A DNA stretch of 64,000 nt, taken from Myotis daubentonii (taxonomy: Eukaryota; Chordata; Mammalia; Chiroptera; Vespertilionidae). The notes below the pieces were generated by a model that searched no databases, was not told the DNA's origin, and worked only from the letters and a program-made list of their open reading frames with translations. Each line of letters starts with the position of its first letter. Within the stretch, counting starts at the first letter, position 1. A program made the position numbers and the translations under genes. The stretch covers positions 15,536,145-15,600,144 of the forward strand of contig NC_081851.1 of the NCBI RefSeq assembly GCF_963259705.1, written 5' to 3'. Below are positions 35,672 through 47,815 of this stretch, piece after piece.

Positions 35672-36284
35672 TTTTGCAATAAGAACGGCAAAAACCGTTT
35701 TAAAAAAAGTTACTGTGGCTCATGTCCTAAGTTTATCAAATCTGAAACTTTACTCTAGATATCAGCCTTCCAATGAGGAATTCTTCAACTACAGCCTGAG
35801 CTGTGGACCCTGAAGCATCCTGCCTAAGAGCCTCTCTTCAGGGTTGCTGACCCGCCCCATCCCCTACCGCGCCTCCAACCCCTGCTCATTATTCTTTCCA
35901 AGCAGACCCAGCATCTCCAAAGCCCAGTGTTCTCATTCAGGAGCTGTTGGAGTGCAAGAATGCATTTTAAAGGATATTTCACAACCCAAAGCACTTTTTA
36001 AGCTTCTCAAAGATAAGTGGATGGTCACTGAACATGGATGCAAACTGCATTTTACACCAAAAAAAGTTACTTAAATGTTTTTTAGAAGATTTTTTTCATT
36101 ATCAAAATAATATAGGATCATTAGAATTTTAAAAAGAATAGTATAAAGTAAAGGAAATCACTTCTTTCCACTATCCAAGGTTAACCACTGTCAACATTTC
36201 AAAGTATTTCCTTTTGTCTTTTGTACATTTATATATCTAGATACCTTTTTGAGGTGATACTATTAATTCATTTATATTAATATA

Positions 36285-36482
36285 TGTTGTATTGACTTCA
36301 GAGAGGAAAGGAGAGGGAGAGAGAGAGGTAGTAATATGAATGATGAGAACGAATCATTCATCACCTGCATCCTACATGCCCCCTACTAAGGATGGAGACC
36401 CATGCACTCTGACAGGGACTCCATGTATGACCTCCTGGTTCATAGATCAAGGCTCAACCAGTGAGCACGCCTCCAGGGCAAG
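36285..36482 (-). repeat. Ves SINE, diverged
   Basis: This antisense copy runs from ttgacttcagagaggaaagg to agtgagcacgcctccagggca, with many substitutions. Confidence 0.78.
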
Positions 36483-39309
36483 ATGATACTATTTCTAATG
36501 TGTGTATCCTGATTTGTTTTCTCTTAGTTATGGTGTTTTCATTCTACTGCATCTATAACCACTTTTTTCCTGTTTATTAAGGCACTGTTTATTTTTCCCA
36601 GCTTTATTGAGAAATAATCAATATACACCACTGTATAAGTTTAAGGCAGACAAAAGGATGGTTTGATTCACCTACATTGTGAAATGACTACCACAATGGG
36701 TTCAGCTAACATGTACTGGAGATGTGACAAACCAAAATTGAAATCTCTAATATAATTAGGGTTATTTTTTCTTCAAAGTCAAATCTACAATTGTTACCAT
36801 TGCAAAAAAGAGCTTGTACTTGGAACTAAAGTGCAGGGTGTGGTGGGTCTGCAGGCTGGGGCTCTACTGCCCTGGCCCCTTGCACTTGAGCCCTGTGCCT
36901 GTTCACATGCAGATCCTTTCTCCTTCCAGACTTCACATGAGGCTGGTGATGGATGTGCTGCCCCTGCTGGACGGGGCTCCACAGTCTGTCTTCCCACCAT
37001 GGAGTGTCAGAGGTGAGAGCCCCCTGTGTAAGGCTGTGGAGCATATGAAGTTCAGAGTCACTTGTGTCTCAGCAGCTCTGGGGGTGACCTCAGCATCAGC
37101 ATGCGCAGAGCCTATGCTGGCCTCCAGGGTGTGCTCTGTGAGGGTCCAGCTCACCCACAGCTCCTCTCTCCCTGGATTTCAGCCACCTTACTGGTTCTTC
37201 TGCTAGAAGCTCTGGTTCTCTCAGAACCTTACACTCCTCTCCACTCATGAGCTGTGTGGAAGCTTCATATAACAGGATGGTTTTCAAGGAAAACTGGCAA
37301 GAGAAAAAGAAGAAAAATAATCAGGAGTCACCACAATACTTTGGAGTCCAGGGCCCGGACAGGGGAGAAGGGGGAAGGGTCCAGGGCAGCCGCCACTCTG
37401 GCTCCAACAGGCCCCCGGTCCAGTCCTCTCTGAGTCATTCCCATCCGGCGCACAGAGCAGTGCTAAGACTCACTGCCTTCAAGACAAATCAGCTCACCAC
37501 CGTGCTGGTCACTGGTCAAGTTCTCAATTCTCTCCCCACTCAGCCCACTGCTGCTCTCTCTGGAGTCCGCAGATACTATTCTCTCTGAGACCATGGTTGA
37601 CATCACTGGGTGGACAGCTGGCCATTGATCTGCTCCATCTCGATGGCTCCAGAATTATGTGTTTTCTTCTTTTGAGAAGAAGAAAAAAGAGCAAGAATAT
37701 GGGTCTGGACAGCAAGTAGCCTTTCTGTAGAAATGCATGGACAGTGAGTTTTTACTCTTAGTACTTGGAAGTGCTATGTGGATTGGCATGAGGTACTTTC
37801 ATTTTATTATTCTTTCTGGATGTTCTTCCTGAAGGTGACTGAGTTGGCTGGCTGCACAGGTAAAGGAACAAGAGGGTGAGTGTGCTGCCCTGTGTGCCAA
37901 GTAGCAAGGAGTTTGTGCTGTTCTGCATTTCTGAGCCTCTCTCACCATGTGAATGAGCTCTGGCCAGAGGCAAGGATAGCCATGAGTGGCTGCTCCCAGG
38001 CCATCCTGACACCACTCGTCTGTCCGACCTCTACACCATTGAGCTGTGCTCATTGCCAGCTAAATCCACAAGCCAGGGGAGCCCTGGAGCCCTGAGTCAC
38101 TGCGTGCAGAGGATGAGCTTTGGTGGCTCCCTGGCCCACATCATGGACCAAAAAGAGCAAGATTTTATGGGGTACAGACACTGAAAAGGCCTTCATGACA
38201 GCCCTACATTGTTACCCTAATGGTACAGGTTTGGATGGACAATTACAAACTCCCTACTTGACCACAGAGTAAGTACCAAACCTTTAATGAGTGACACTCC
38301 GTCTCTCATCTACGTTTCACCCCTTAAAATAGGGATGTGTTGATTTCATCCACCAGCATTACTTCTTCCATCTCGCATTCAAGTTGACAGGAAAATTGGA
38401 GCCATCTAAGGAAGGAGAGAGCATATGAAGACAGGGTATTATTTTTAGTTCATTTTGAGCACCACTCTGTCGAGTACAAAGAGAAAAACTATTTATCTTT
38501 CCTGACCTTTAACAGGGCATAGGTATCTTTTCTACAGTTGAGATCTGTAGATGATTAAAAGGCACATGCTTCCAAGGACAATGCTGCCTTCCTTCATCCT
38601 TGTCCTTGGGTTGCGTCACTCCTGGGCCCTGTACCCAGGTCCCAACCAAGGCACGGAGAAGTGAATCTGCTCTGTCGACGAGACCCTGGCCCAGCGTTTC
38701 TGGAATGGCACAAAAGGCCCATCCTTGTCACTTGGTGGATGTGGTTTAATGAAGCAGAGGGTCACTGTGGGAGGATTGCACTACCTGTGTTGTGTTTTGT
38801 GAGATGGTTAAAAGGTTTGAAGCTCCCTTAAGAAACCAGGTGGCACAGTGAAGGAGCTGTTCCCCCGAGTGATCGCATTAGAGGTGGCTGAGACACAGCA
38901 GCTGTATTAAAAGCTGTGGAAGCTTCATGATGGGATGAGAACTTAGCTGTGTAGGTCACTGGTCTGGATGGTGGCCCTCAATCCCACTGACCACCAGTTC
39001 CTGTGGGCAATTCCTTATACTCAGCCCTGACCCCAAGTGGACCTGCTGGACCAGATTCCCTGGGGCAAGACAACCAAATCTGGTTGTCACCCCTTTTAGT
39101 TTTTAACCTTTTAAAAATATAATTGTAGATTCCATTATTTATAAGAGAGAACACAGAGGTAGCCCATGGAATCTGACCTGGTTTCTCTCAATAATATCTT
39201 ACAAAAATCTCACAGCAGGATATTGACAGTGACCCAACTGCCCATGTAGGGCCTATAGAAAACAGCTCTACCTGTTTCTCCCACACCCAGGACAGAGCCT
39301 TCTATTTTT
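36483..39309. other. Unassigned non-repetitive-looking sequence
   Basis: No gene or named repeat is supported across this interval. A GC-richer part at 36820-37600 has short open frames in all directions and possible splice-like sites, but no domain was identified. Confidence 0.5.
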
Positions 39310-41328
39310 TTTTTTTGGTATATTATTATCACAGTAATATATACACAATGAAATTTACCATTTTAACTATTTTTCAGAGCACAGTCCAGTGCTGTTAAGT
39401 GGTCCTTAACTCAACTTAACAATCATATTGTGGTGCTGCCGTTACCACCATCGGCTCCATCACTGTTCTCATCTTCTCCAACTGAAGCTCTGTCCCCACT
39501 AAACAACAACTCTGCATCCACTCCCCCATTACTGGTACCCTCCATCTTACCTCTATGACTCTGATGGCTCTAGGGACCTCATGTGAGTGGGATCACACAC
39601 TATTTGTCCTTTTGTGACTGGCTTATTTCATTGAGCATCATGTCTTCAGGGTCCATCCAGGTTGTAGCATGTGCCACAATGGCCTATTTTTCTAAATTGA
39701 ATATATTGGGGTGAGATTGGTAATGAAATCATGTAGCTTTCAGGTATACAGTTCTGTAATACATCACCTGTATGTTGAATTATGTATCTCACCTCCCTCC
39801 CCTCTTACCCCAGGTCAGATCTCCTTCCATCACAATTTATCCTTTCTAAGCCCTCTTCTACACACACCCCTCTCTCTGTGATAATCACCAAACTGCTGTC
39901 TGTGTCTATAAGTCTTTTCTTTGCTTAATCCCTTCACCTTTTCCCCCTAGTCCCCCAACCTCCTCCCCTCTGACAGTATTCAGTCAGTTTTCTGCACCTA
40001 TGAGTCTGTTTCTATTTTGATTGTAGTTTATTTTGTTCATTAGATTCCACATATAAGTGAAACCATAAGGAACTTGTATTTCTCTGACTGGCTTACTTCA
40101 CTTCACTTAGCATAATACTCACCGGCTCCATCCATGCTGTTGTCAAAGGTAAGATTTCCTTCATTTCCTTTTTGTGTGTGTGGGTGAGTCGTATTCCGTT
40201 GTGTTAATGTACCACAGCCTTTTCTCCACTTATCTGCTGCTGGGCACTTGGGCTGCTGTGAAATCTTTGCTATTGTAAGTAATGCTGCAGTGAACATAGC
40301 ATTGCATATATCCTTTCCGATCAGTGTTTCAGGTTTCTGCAGAGATATTCTCAGAAGTGGAAATGTTAGGTCATAAAGCAGTTCTATTTTTAATTTTTGA
40401 GGTAACTTCATACTGCTTACCACAGTGGTTGCACCAATCTGCATTCCCACCAAGAGTACACGAGAGTTCTCTTTTCTCCACATATTCACCAGCACTTGAT
40501 GTTTATTGATTTATTGATGATAGCCATTCTGACAGATGTGAGGTGATACCTCACTGTGACTTTAATTTCCATTTCTGTAATGACTAGTGATGCTCAGCAT
40601 CTTTTTGTGGAATAATCATCTGCAGGTCCTCGCTGGAGAGGTGTCTGTTTAGGTTCTTTGCTCATTTTTAAATTGGATTGTTTAATTTTGTTATGATGTT
40701 GAGTTTTTTAAGTTCTTCATAAATTTTGGATATTAAACCCTTATCAGATGTATCATTGGCAAATATGTTCTCCCCGTCACTGGGTTGTCTTTTCATTTTC
40801 TTGGTGGTTCCTTTGCTGTGCAACAACTTTTTAGATTGATGTAGTCCCATTTGTTTAGTTTTTCTTTTGCTTCTGTTGCCCAAATAGATATATCAGAATA
40901 AAAAATATTTCTATGAAAATTTATTACCTTTATTTTCTTCTAGAAGTTTTACGGTTTCAAATGTCACTTTCAAGTTTTTAATCCATTCTGCGTTTATTCT
41001 TCAATATGGTGTAAGAAGGTAGTCTGCATTCATTTATTTTTCCACTTATGTGCCCAATTTTCCCAATAGCATTTTTTGAGTGGACTATCTTTACCACATT
41101 GTATATTCTTGTGTCCTTTGTCAAATATTAATTGACCATAAATGTATGGGTTTATTTCTGGACTTTTTGTTCTGTTCCACAGATCTTTATGTCTGTTTTA
41201 TGCCAGTACCATACTATATTTATTACTATGGCCTCGTAGTATAGTTTGTTATCAGGTAGCATGATTCCTCCCACTTTGTTCTTCTTTCTCAAGATTACTC
41301 TATTGGTTTGGTTTTATTTTGTTTGTTT

Positions 41329-41339
<11 letters not shown>

Positions 41340-41363
<24 letters not shown>
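41340..41363. repeat. (TG)n microsatellite
   Basis: Pure TG repeats lie within the old L1, next to further T-rich sequence. Confidence 0.9.
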
Positions 41364-41366
<3 letters not shown>

Positions 41367-41539
41367 GGGTTTTTTGGTGTTTTTTGTGTGTTTTTTGTAC
41401 TTCCATATAAATTTTTGTGATATTTGTTGTAGCTCTCTGAATTACGTCATTGGACATTTGAACGTTGTTAATTCTTCCTATCTTTGAACACCGTATGTGC
41501 TTTTATTAATTTGTATCTTCTTCAACTTCTTCCTGTCTT

Positions 41540-41578
41540 TCCTTCCTTTCTTTCACTTTCTTCTTTCTTCCACTTCCT

Positions 41579-41665
<87 letters not shown>

Positions 41666-41689
41666 CTTCATTCTTTCTTTCTTTCTTTC

Positions 41690-41754
<65 letters not shown>

Positions 41755-41770
41755 TTTCTTCTTTCTTCAT
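41540..41770. repeat. (TTTC)n microsatellite
   Basis: About 230 bases of TTTC/CTTT with two interruptions (tccacttc). The long FFLS or KKER frames across it are not genes. Confidence 0.97.
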
Positions 41771-42324
41771 GATCTTTATTATGTTCAGGTGAATTCCCTT
41801 TATTCACATTTTCACTGAGAGTTGTTATAATGAATAGGTGTTGTGTTTTGGTGAATGCTTTCTGCGTCTATTGTTGTAATCATGTGAATTTGATTCTTTA
41901 TTTTGTTTACGATGTATCGTGTTTTTTATGTGTAGATACTGTACCAAGCTTGCATCCCTGGAATAAATCCCACTTCATCCTGATGTGTAATCTTTTAAAT
42001 GTATTACTGGATCCAGTTTGCCAATATTTTGTTGAGGATTTTAGCATCTACATTCATCAGGGATATTAGCCTATAATTTTTTTTCTTTATAAAGTCTTAT
42101 TCTGGTTTGGGATTAGGAGAATGCTGCACGCATAAAATGAGCTTGGGAGGCTTCCCCTGTCTTGAGTGTTTCGGATGATTTTGAGGAGAACAGGTGCTAG
42201 TTCTTCTCTGACTGTTTGGTGAAATGCACTGTGAAGCCATCCAGTCCAGCACCTGCGTTTGTTGAGAAGTTATTTTTTCTTTTAATTCTCACCTAGTATA
42301 TATTGTCCAATGAATTTTTTTTTT

Positions 42325-42366
42325 AGAGATGTGGGAGGGAGGGAGGGAGGGAGGTAAGAAGGGAGA

Positions 42367-42420
<54 letters not shown>

Positions 42421-42585
42421 AGTGTGAGACACACACATCAAATGGTTGTCTCACACACATGTACACCTCAACAGGTGGCAGGGGTGAACCTGCAACCCAG
42501 GTACATGCCTTTGACTGGGAATCGAACGCATGATCCTTTGTTCCATGGACCACATCTCTAACCACTGACACACAATGGCCTTAGC
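42325..42585 (-). repeat. Ves-type SINE with (GA)n expansion
   Basis: A GGGA/GA microsatellite at 42335-42419 is followed by the antisense SINE body, including gcaacccaggtacatgcc, gggaatcgaacgcatgatcc and ccactgacacacaatggcc. It is inserted in the old L1. Confidence 0.75.
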
Positions 42586-43479
42586 TTCATTGATCTCATG
42601 TTTGTTTTTTACTGCTTTGTTTATTTCTGCTCTGATCTTTATTATTTTCTTTATTCTTCTCACTTTATGGTGTCTTTGTTTTTCTTTTGCACTAGTTCCT
42701 CTAAGTGTCAAGTTAGATGATGTATTTCAGATTTTTCTTGTTTCTTGAGGTAGGCCTGTAATGTTAGGAATTTTCCTCTTAGGACTGCTTATCCTGTGCT
42801 CCATAGCGTTAGGATTGTTGTGTTCTCATTTCCATGTGTTTCAAGGTATTATTTCATTATTTCCTTGATCTCATTGTTATCTATTCATTGTTTAGTAACA
42901 TGTTAATTAGCCTCCAAGACTTTCTGTGTTTTATAGTTTTTTCTTTTTCTTTTTTCTTTTAATCCTATAATTACTAATTTTTATTGTGGTCAAATAAATA
43001 TAAGATTTAGAGTTTTAACCACATTTAAGTATACATCAAGTATATTGACATGCAATTCTCACCACCATGTATCCCCAAATTTTTATTTATTTATTCATTT
43101 TTGCTTTTCATTGCTTTTATCTCTGTTAATAAATTTATTGGGGCATGGGTGGTTTTAGGTGTGTACAATTCAGTAATAGATCACTTGTAGGTCAGTTTTT
43201 TCTAATTGACTTCTAGTTTTATACAGTTATGATCAGAAAAGATTCTTGATATGATTTCAATCTTCTTAAATTTACTGAGACTGTTTTTGTGCCCTAACAT
43301 GTGGTCTATCTAGATAATGTTGCACGTCCACTTAAAAAGAATGTATATTCTACTGCTTCAGGGTGAAAATGCTCTGAAGATACCAATTAAATCCATTTGA
43401 TCTATTGTGTTATTTCAGTCCACTCTTTTTTTTTTAAAGACTAGGTGTGAGGCCGCCCTGTGCAAGGGTGAGGCAGCGC

Positions 43480-43725
43480 CCAAGTCTTCCCCCCCACCTT
43501 CTCCCTCCCCCCCCAGCCCCCGCCCATCTCCCTCCCCCCCCAGCCCCTGCCCATCTCCCTCCGCCCCCACCCACAGGGACCCCAGCCCAGGAGGAGGTCA
43601 GGGCCCAAGTCTTCCCCCCCGCCTTCTCCCTCCCCCCCCAGCCCCCGCCCGTCTCCCTCCCCCCCCAGCCCCCGCCCATCTCCCTCCACCCCCACCCGCA
43701 GGGGCCCCAGCCCAGGGGAGCCAGG
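43480..43725. repeat. 123-bp GC-rich tandem duplication
   Basis: Two copies of a C/T-rich unit start at cccaagtcttcccccc (43480 and 43603). Each contains two ccccagccccNgcccatctccct modules and ends at caggggccccagcccag-type sequence. Proline- or glycine-rich frames across it are composition artefacts. Confidence 0.85.
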
Positions 43726-43770
43726 GGAGCCTAGGGGAGCCAGGGGAGCATGTCACACGCTAGGGGGAAG

Positions 43771-43851
43771 GGAACGCTTCACTGATTTGAGTGTCACCCT
43801 TGCGCAGGGGCCACCCTAATCTCCTCTGCATCATTCCAGGTTTACTATATG

Positions 43852-43859
<8 letters not shown>
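43771..43859 (-). pseudogene. U6 snRNA pseudogene
   Basis: The reverse complement matches U6 snRNA from cacatatactaaa through gagaagattagcatggcccc and ctgcgcaaggatgacac to gtgaagcgttcc, with roughly 15 substitutions. The 5' hairpin of U6 is replaced by CAG repeats. U6 is the catalytic-core RNA of the spliceosome and is a common partner in L1-mediated retrocopies. No Pol III upstream elements are present and the T-run terminator is lost, so it is a pseudogene. Confidence 0.88.

Positions 43860-43886
<27 letters not shown>
43854..43886. repeat. (CTG)11 trinucleotide repeat
   Basis: Eleven uninterrupted CTG units lie directly at the 5' border of the U6 pseudogene. The expansion seed may be gtgctgc of U6 itself. 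Confidence 0.95.
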
Positions 43887-43887
<1 letters not shown>

Positions 43888-46849
43888 AGAGTCCAGCACC
43901 ACGCCACTCTTTGCTTCTTGATTTTCTGTGCGGAAGATCCAGCCATTGATGCCAGTGGGATTGTTCAAATCCCCTACTACGTCTGTATTATTGTTGAACT
44001 CTCCATTTATGTACATCAGGATTTGATTTACACATTTACTTGCTCTTATGTTGAAGAAATACATGTTTGCAAGGGTTATTTCCTCTTGTTGGATTGCTCT
44101 CTTTATCATTCTGTGGTGTCCATTCTTATCGCTCAATGTAGCCTTTGTTTTAAAGTCTCTTTTGTCAGCTCTAGGTTTACCTCCCCGGCATATTTCTCAT
44201 TTGTATTTGCATGAAATACCTTTTGCCATCCCCTTGCTTTTTGTCTGTATGTCTTTCATTCTGAGATAGGTCTCTTGTTGACTGCATATATATGGTTCTT
44301 GATTTCTTATCGATTCAGCTACCATGTCTTTTAATTGCAGCAGTCAAGCCACTTACATTTAAAGTGATTATTTGTAGATATGTTTTATTCTTTTAACTCT
44401 GTTTCCCTTTTATTCCTTCTTGATAGTTCTTATACTAATGGTTTGGTGGTAACACACTTCTTTTGCTGTTTCTTGTCTGGGAAGCTCTTTATTTCTCCAT
44501 CAATTTTAAATGACAGCCTTACTGGGTAAAGTAGTCTTGGTTGAAGGTCCTAGCTTGTCATTATTTTGAATATTTTGTGCCAATCCCTACTGGCCTGGTA
44601 TGTTTTTGTAGAGAAATAAGCTGACAGTCTTATGGGAGCTCCCTTGTAGGTAACTGACCGTCTTTCTTTTGTTGCTTTTAAGATGTCCTGTCTTTAATCT
44701 TTGTCATTGTCATGATGATGTGTCCTGGTGTCAAGCCTTTTTGGGTTCATCTTGTTTGGGACTCTGTGCTTCCTGAACGTGTGTCTCTTCCTTCACCAGG
44801 TTAGGGAAGTGTTCGGTCATTATTTCTTTTAATATGGTGTAGTCCCTTAACCTTTCTTTTGTCCTTGTACTCCTATAATGTGGTTGTTGTTAATGTGTCA
44901 TGTTGTCCCAAAAGTCCCCTAAACATTCCTCATTTTTAAAAGTTCTTTTTTCTTTTTGCTGCTTTTGTCTTCTGTGACCTTGTCTTCCAAATCACTAATT
45001 TGATTCTCTCCTTAATCAAATTATTTATTTTCTCTAGTGTATTCTTCATTTCAAAGATTTTACTCTTTATTTCTGACTGGATCTTTTATATGGCTTAAAT
45101 GTTCTTTTTCATGCCTACTATCAGTTTTCAAGTTCCCAATGATTTCATCCATTCTTCACCTAACTTAAATTAACTATCTGAAATATTGCTTGCCTCACTT
45201 TGTTTAGCATTTTTTCTGGATGTGTCCCCTGTTCTTAAATTTGGGGCATGTTTCTTTGCATTTTGGCTGCCTCTGTGTGTTTGTTTCTTTGTATTAAAAT
45301 CCAGGTCTTGGTAGTGTGGCTTCGTGTAGTAGGAGTCCTGTGGAACCCAGTGGCAATTTCTTCTTGTTCATCTGAGTTGAGTGCTCCAGGGATGTCCCGT
45401 GTGTGTTATGTGAACCTTCCTGTGGCAGTTGATTCTTGATGGCTGTTGGCCCATTCATGTAGTGATTCGATGCTCAGGCTAGTTGGCTGTGACCACAGTG
45501 TACCCTGCCTACAGTGTAGTGTATGAGCTGCTGACAGGTGTTGACCACATGGAGCGCAATTCATCTCAGCGGGGTCTGGTGCCTTCCTAGATCTCTCTTT
45601 GGATCTGCCGCTTCTGAGGCTAATTGTATCCTTCTCTGATGTGCTCTGAAGCTGGCTATCGGCTTGTTGTTCCTGGGGCTTCCTGGGAGGGACTCTGGTG
45701 CTGAACAATGTCAGATGCTTGATGTGACTCTCCCAGGGCAATCTCTTTGCATCTACAAAGCAATTCACAATTTGTGACAGCCTCTGCTAAGGCCCAGTGA
45801 GCACAGGAAGGTCCAAGCAGGGCACCAAAGCTGGCTTTGACTAGCATTGAGCCTGGGGGCAGGTCAGCAAAAGCCCCAGAGCACACCATGTTCTGCCTCC
45901 CTGTCTGCCTCCATCTGCCGGGTGCCTGTTTGTCTCAGTTAATGAAAGAGTCTCTGGAAGCACTCAAGTTGCATGAGGGAGGTTCTCAGGGAGTCCCCAG
46001 GTAGAGGTGAGTGGTGCTCACCAGATGGATGCAGGTTCAAGCTCAGTGTCAGTGTTGGGTCTGAGGCCACTCAGCAAATGTCCCAGGGGATATCAGGTCC
46101 AGCTGCCACCCCCTGGGTCCTCACACATCCTTGAGCAGTGTACAGAAGACGCAGACCTGGCATTGTTTGTAGGAGGAGAATGAAAAAGTCAAAAGAGGCT
46201 GCTTCCCAGGATTGAAGGTGTCTGGAATCTGTAGTCTGAGATCAGCTGTGTGAGCTTAAGGGCTTTGCAGAAGGTCTGTGGATTCTCAAAGGCCAGAGAG
46301 CTGCTTCCTGTTGTAGATGACTCATGGATCCCCACAGGGGAGCGAGAGCATGGTGGCATCATGCAGGTGCAATCCAGCCATCACGTAGTGAAAAGTAGAA
46401 TCCCCTCATGGGTGGCTGATTTCAGCAGATTCATCCCTCCATTTCTGTCCTAAGAGAACTGGAGCTCTCTCCAGACTTCCGACCAGATGCATGCTCACTA
46501 ACTTCCCGGGCAGCACTGTCCCTGCCTTCTTTCCTCAAGGCTGGGTGAGCCAGGCTGGCTGGAGTGTAGGGAAGGGAGGATAGAGGTCCGTTTAGAGGGT
46601 TGAAATGCTGTGAGAACTTTTAAGGCTTAAATTTATTTTCTGTGTGTCTGCTCCCACACTATAACTAAGCAGCCAAAGTGATGCTTAGCTCACTCTCAAG
46701 GAAGCACAGTTCTGCCCTGCACCAGTGCCACACATCACCAGAGCAGTGAAGGGAGCTACTGGAGGAAGAAGACAGGGCATTCCTCTCCCAGCAGTGTAAC
46801 ACCCTCACAGGCATGATTCTGTCTGGAGAGCTGACCCCTGCTGGAGCAC

Positions 46850-46920
46850 TTAAGGCTTTTAGGCACAGAGTGTAATGATCTGATTTATATTTTTTAAAGA
46901 TCACTCTGATTTGCATTTTC
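46850..46920 (+). repeat. Outer part of left arm of a large inverted repeat
   Basis: The segment aaggcttttaggcacagag ... gatctgatttatattttttaaagatcactc recurs in reverse complement at 51530-51592. It is separated from the rest of the left arm by L1-type 3' ends (46921-47595). Confidence 0.75.
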
Positions 46921-47595
46921 ATTTTTATTAAAAATTACTTCTTTAATTTTTTTCAATTAGGGATGACATTCAATATTAGTTTCAAGTGTACAAAATAGTG
47001 GTTAGACATTTATATAACATATAAAAGCATCTCCTGATAAGTCTAGCATGGGATATCTTTGAAAAGGGTATTAATCCTATTGACGAGGGCTCCACCCTCA
47101 TAACCTAATCAACCTCAAAAGACCCACCTTTTATTTATTTTTAATCAACCTTATTTGGGTGACATTCATTAATAAAATTGCATAGGTCAGGTGTGCAATT
47201 CTATAATGCATCATTTGTATATCGCATTGTGTGCTCACTGGCTTCAGGTCAAGTCTCCTTCTATCACCATTTATCCCCCCTATGCCCTCTTCTCCCTCCC
47301 CTACCTGTCACCACCAACCTTACCCCCTACTCCCCACACGCCACCCCACCTGCCACCCCACACCCCACACACCCAGCCCCCATCTGCCTCACCACATCCC
47401 CAATGCACAGCCCCCATCTGCCACCCCAACTCCCCTCCCGCCAGCTCTCATCCCCCAACATTACCCCTCACCCCCACCTCCCACTCTTACCCCAACCCAA
47501 CCCCCCACCGACCCCCATCACGCACCCCACACCCCACACCTCCCATCCTCCACCCCCAACTTCCCAGCCCCCACCCTCCACCCCCCTTCCCCTGC
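46921..47595 (-). mobile_element. L1-type 3' ends and C-rich low-complexity DNA splitting the left arm
   Basis: On the minus strand, two retroelement 3' ends are recognisable by tails and by caccca/attcaataaa-like endings (near 46940-47000 and 47128-47290). A CCCCA/CACCCC-rich stretch at about 47295-47590 follows. The insertion postdates the inverted repeat. Confidence 0.55.
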
Positions 47596-47815
47596 TTGTG
47601 ATTTGACATTTGAAATGATATTTGAGATGTGTCTTGAGAGCACGGGTAGGATTTAGACAGATGAAGAAGGTGAGAATATGCTTCAGGTACAGAGAGTGGA
47701 CATTCGGCCTGGAGGCAGGAGAGATGAACACTGGACAGACCAGAGCATATGCCCTTCAGATGCCTGTGAGTGAGGGGTCAGGGCAGGGAAACAGAAGACC
47801 CTGCATGGAGGGAAA
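47596..47815 (+). repeat. Inner left arm of the inverted repeat
   Basis: About 215 bases from tttgacatttgaaatgatattt through gcctggaggcaggagagatgaacactgg to gaaacagaagaccctgcatgg. The same sequence, reverse-complemented, ends the minisatellite at 51330-51540, with small indels and roughly 85 per cent identity by eye. Confidence 0.85.

Larger units (their letters stand above)
43427..43905 (-). mobile_element. Chimeric retrocopy: U6 pseudogene, CTG tract, GC-rich repeats and poly-A
   Basis: On the minus strand the insert reads (CAG)11, U6 snRNA-like sequence, about 330 bases of G-rich repeated DNA, then an A-run (43428-43437). The flanks share ccactctt (43420 and 43898), a plausible target duplication. 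An A-tail with a flanking repeat indicates L1-machinery retrotransposition of a composite RNA or a template switch. It interrupts the old antisense L1. Confidence 0.6.
39310..46200 (-). mobile_element. Old, nested antisense L1 (3' UTR to 5' UTR)
   Basis: Two L1 pieces are joined here: an older 3' end at about 39310-39690 and a long diverged L1 from about 39690. ORF2 traces run from 40083 (gactggcttacttcacttagcataat) to about 44400. ORF1 traces run from 44450 to 45160 (cttatgggagctcccttgtagg, gatgatgtgtcctggtg). A GC-richer 5' UTR reaches about 46200. The reading frames are destroyed. Insertions include the TTTC repeat, a Ves SINE at 42330 and the U6 chimera at 43430. Confidence 0.82.

Noticed and set aside
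36814..37250. Possible immunoglobulin-type receptor signal exon
   Set aside because: MDVLPLLDG and PPWS-like residues recall Fc receptors, but the similarity does not continue and no Ig fold cysteines follow.
41484..41807. Long Phe/Leu/Ser and Lys/Glu/Arg frames
   Set aside because: They are translations of the TTTC microsatellite.
43407..43763. Proline-rich 118-codon frame
   Set aside because: It spans C-rich tandem repeats inside a retrocopy and has no stable start or family.
47178..47656. Pro/His/Thr-rich frames
   Set aside because: They lie over CCCCA-rich low-complexity DNA within an L1-type 3' end insertion.
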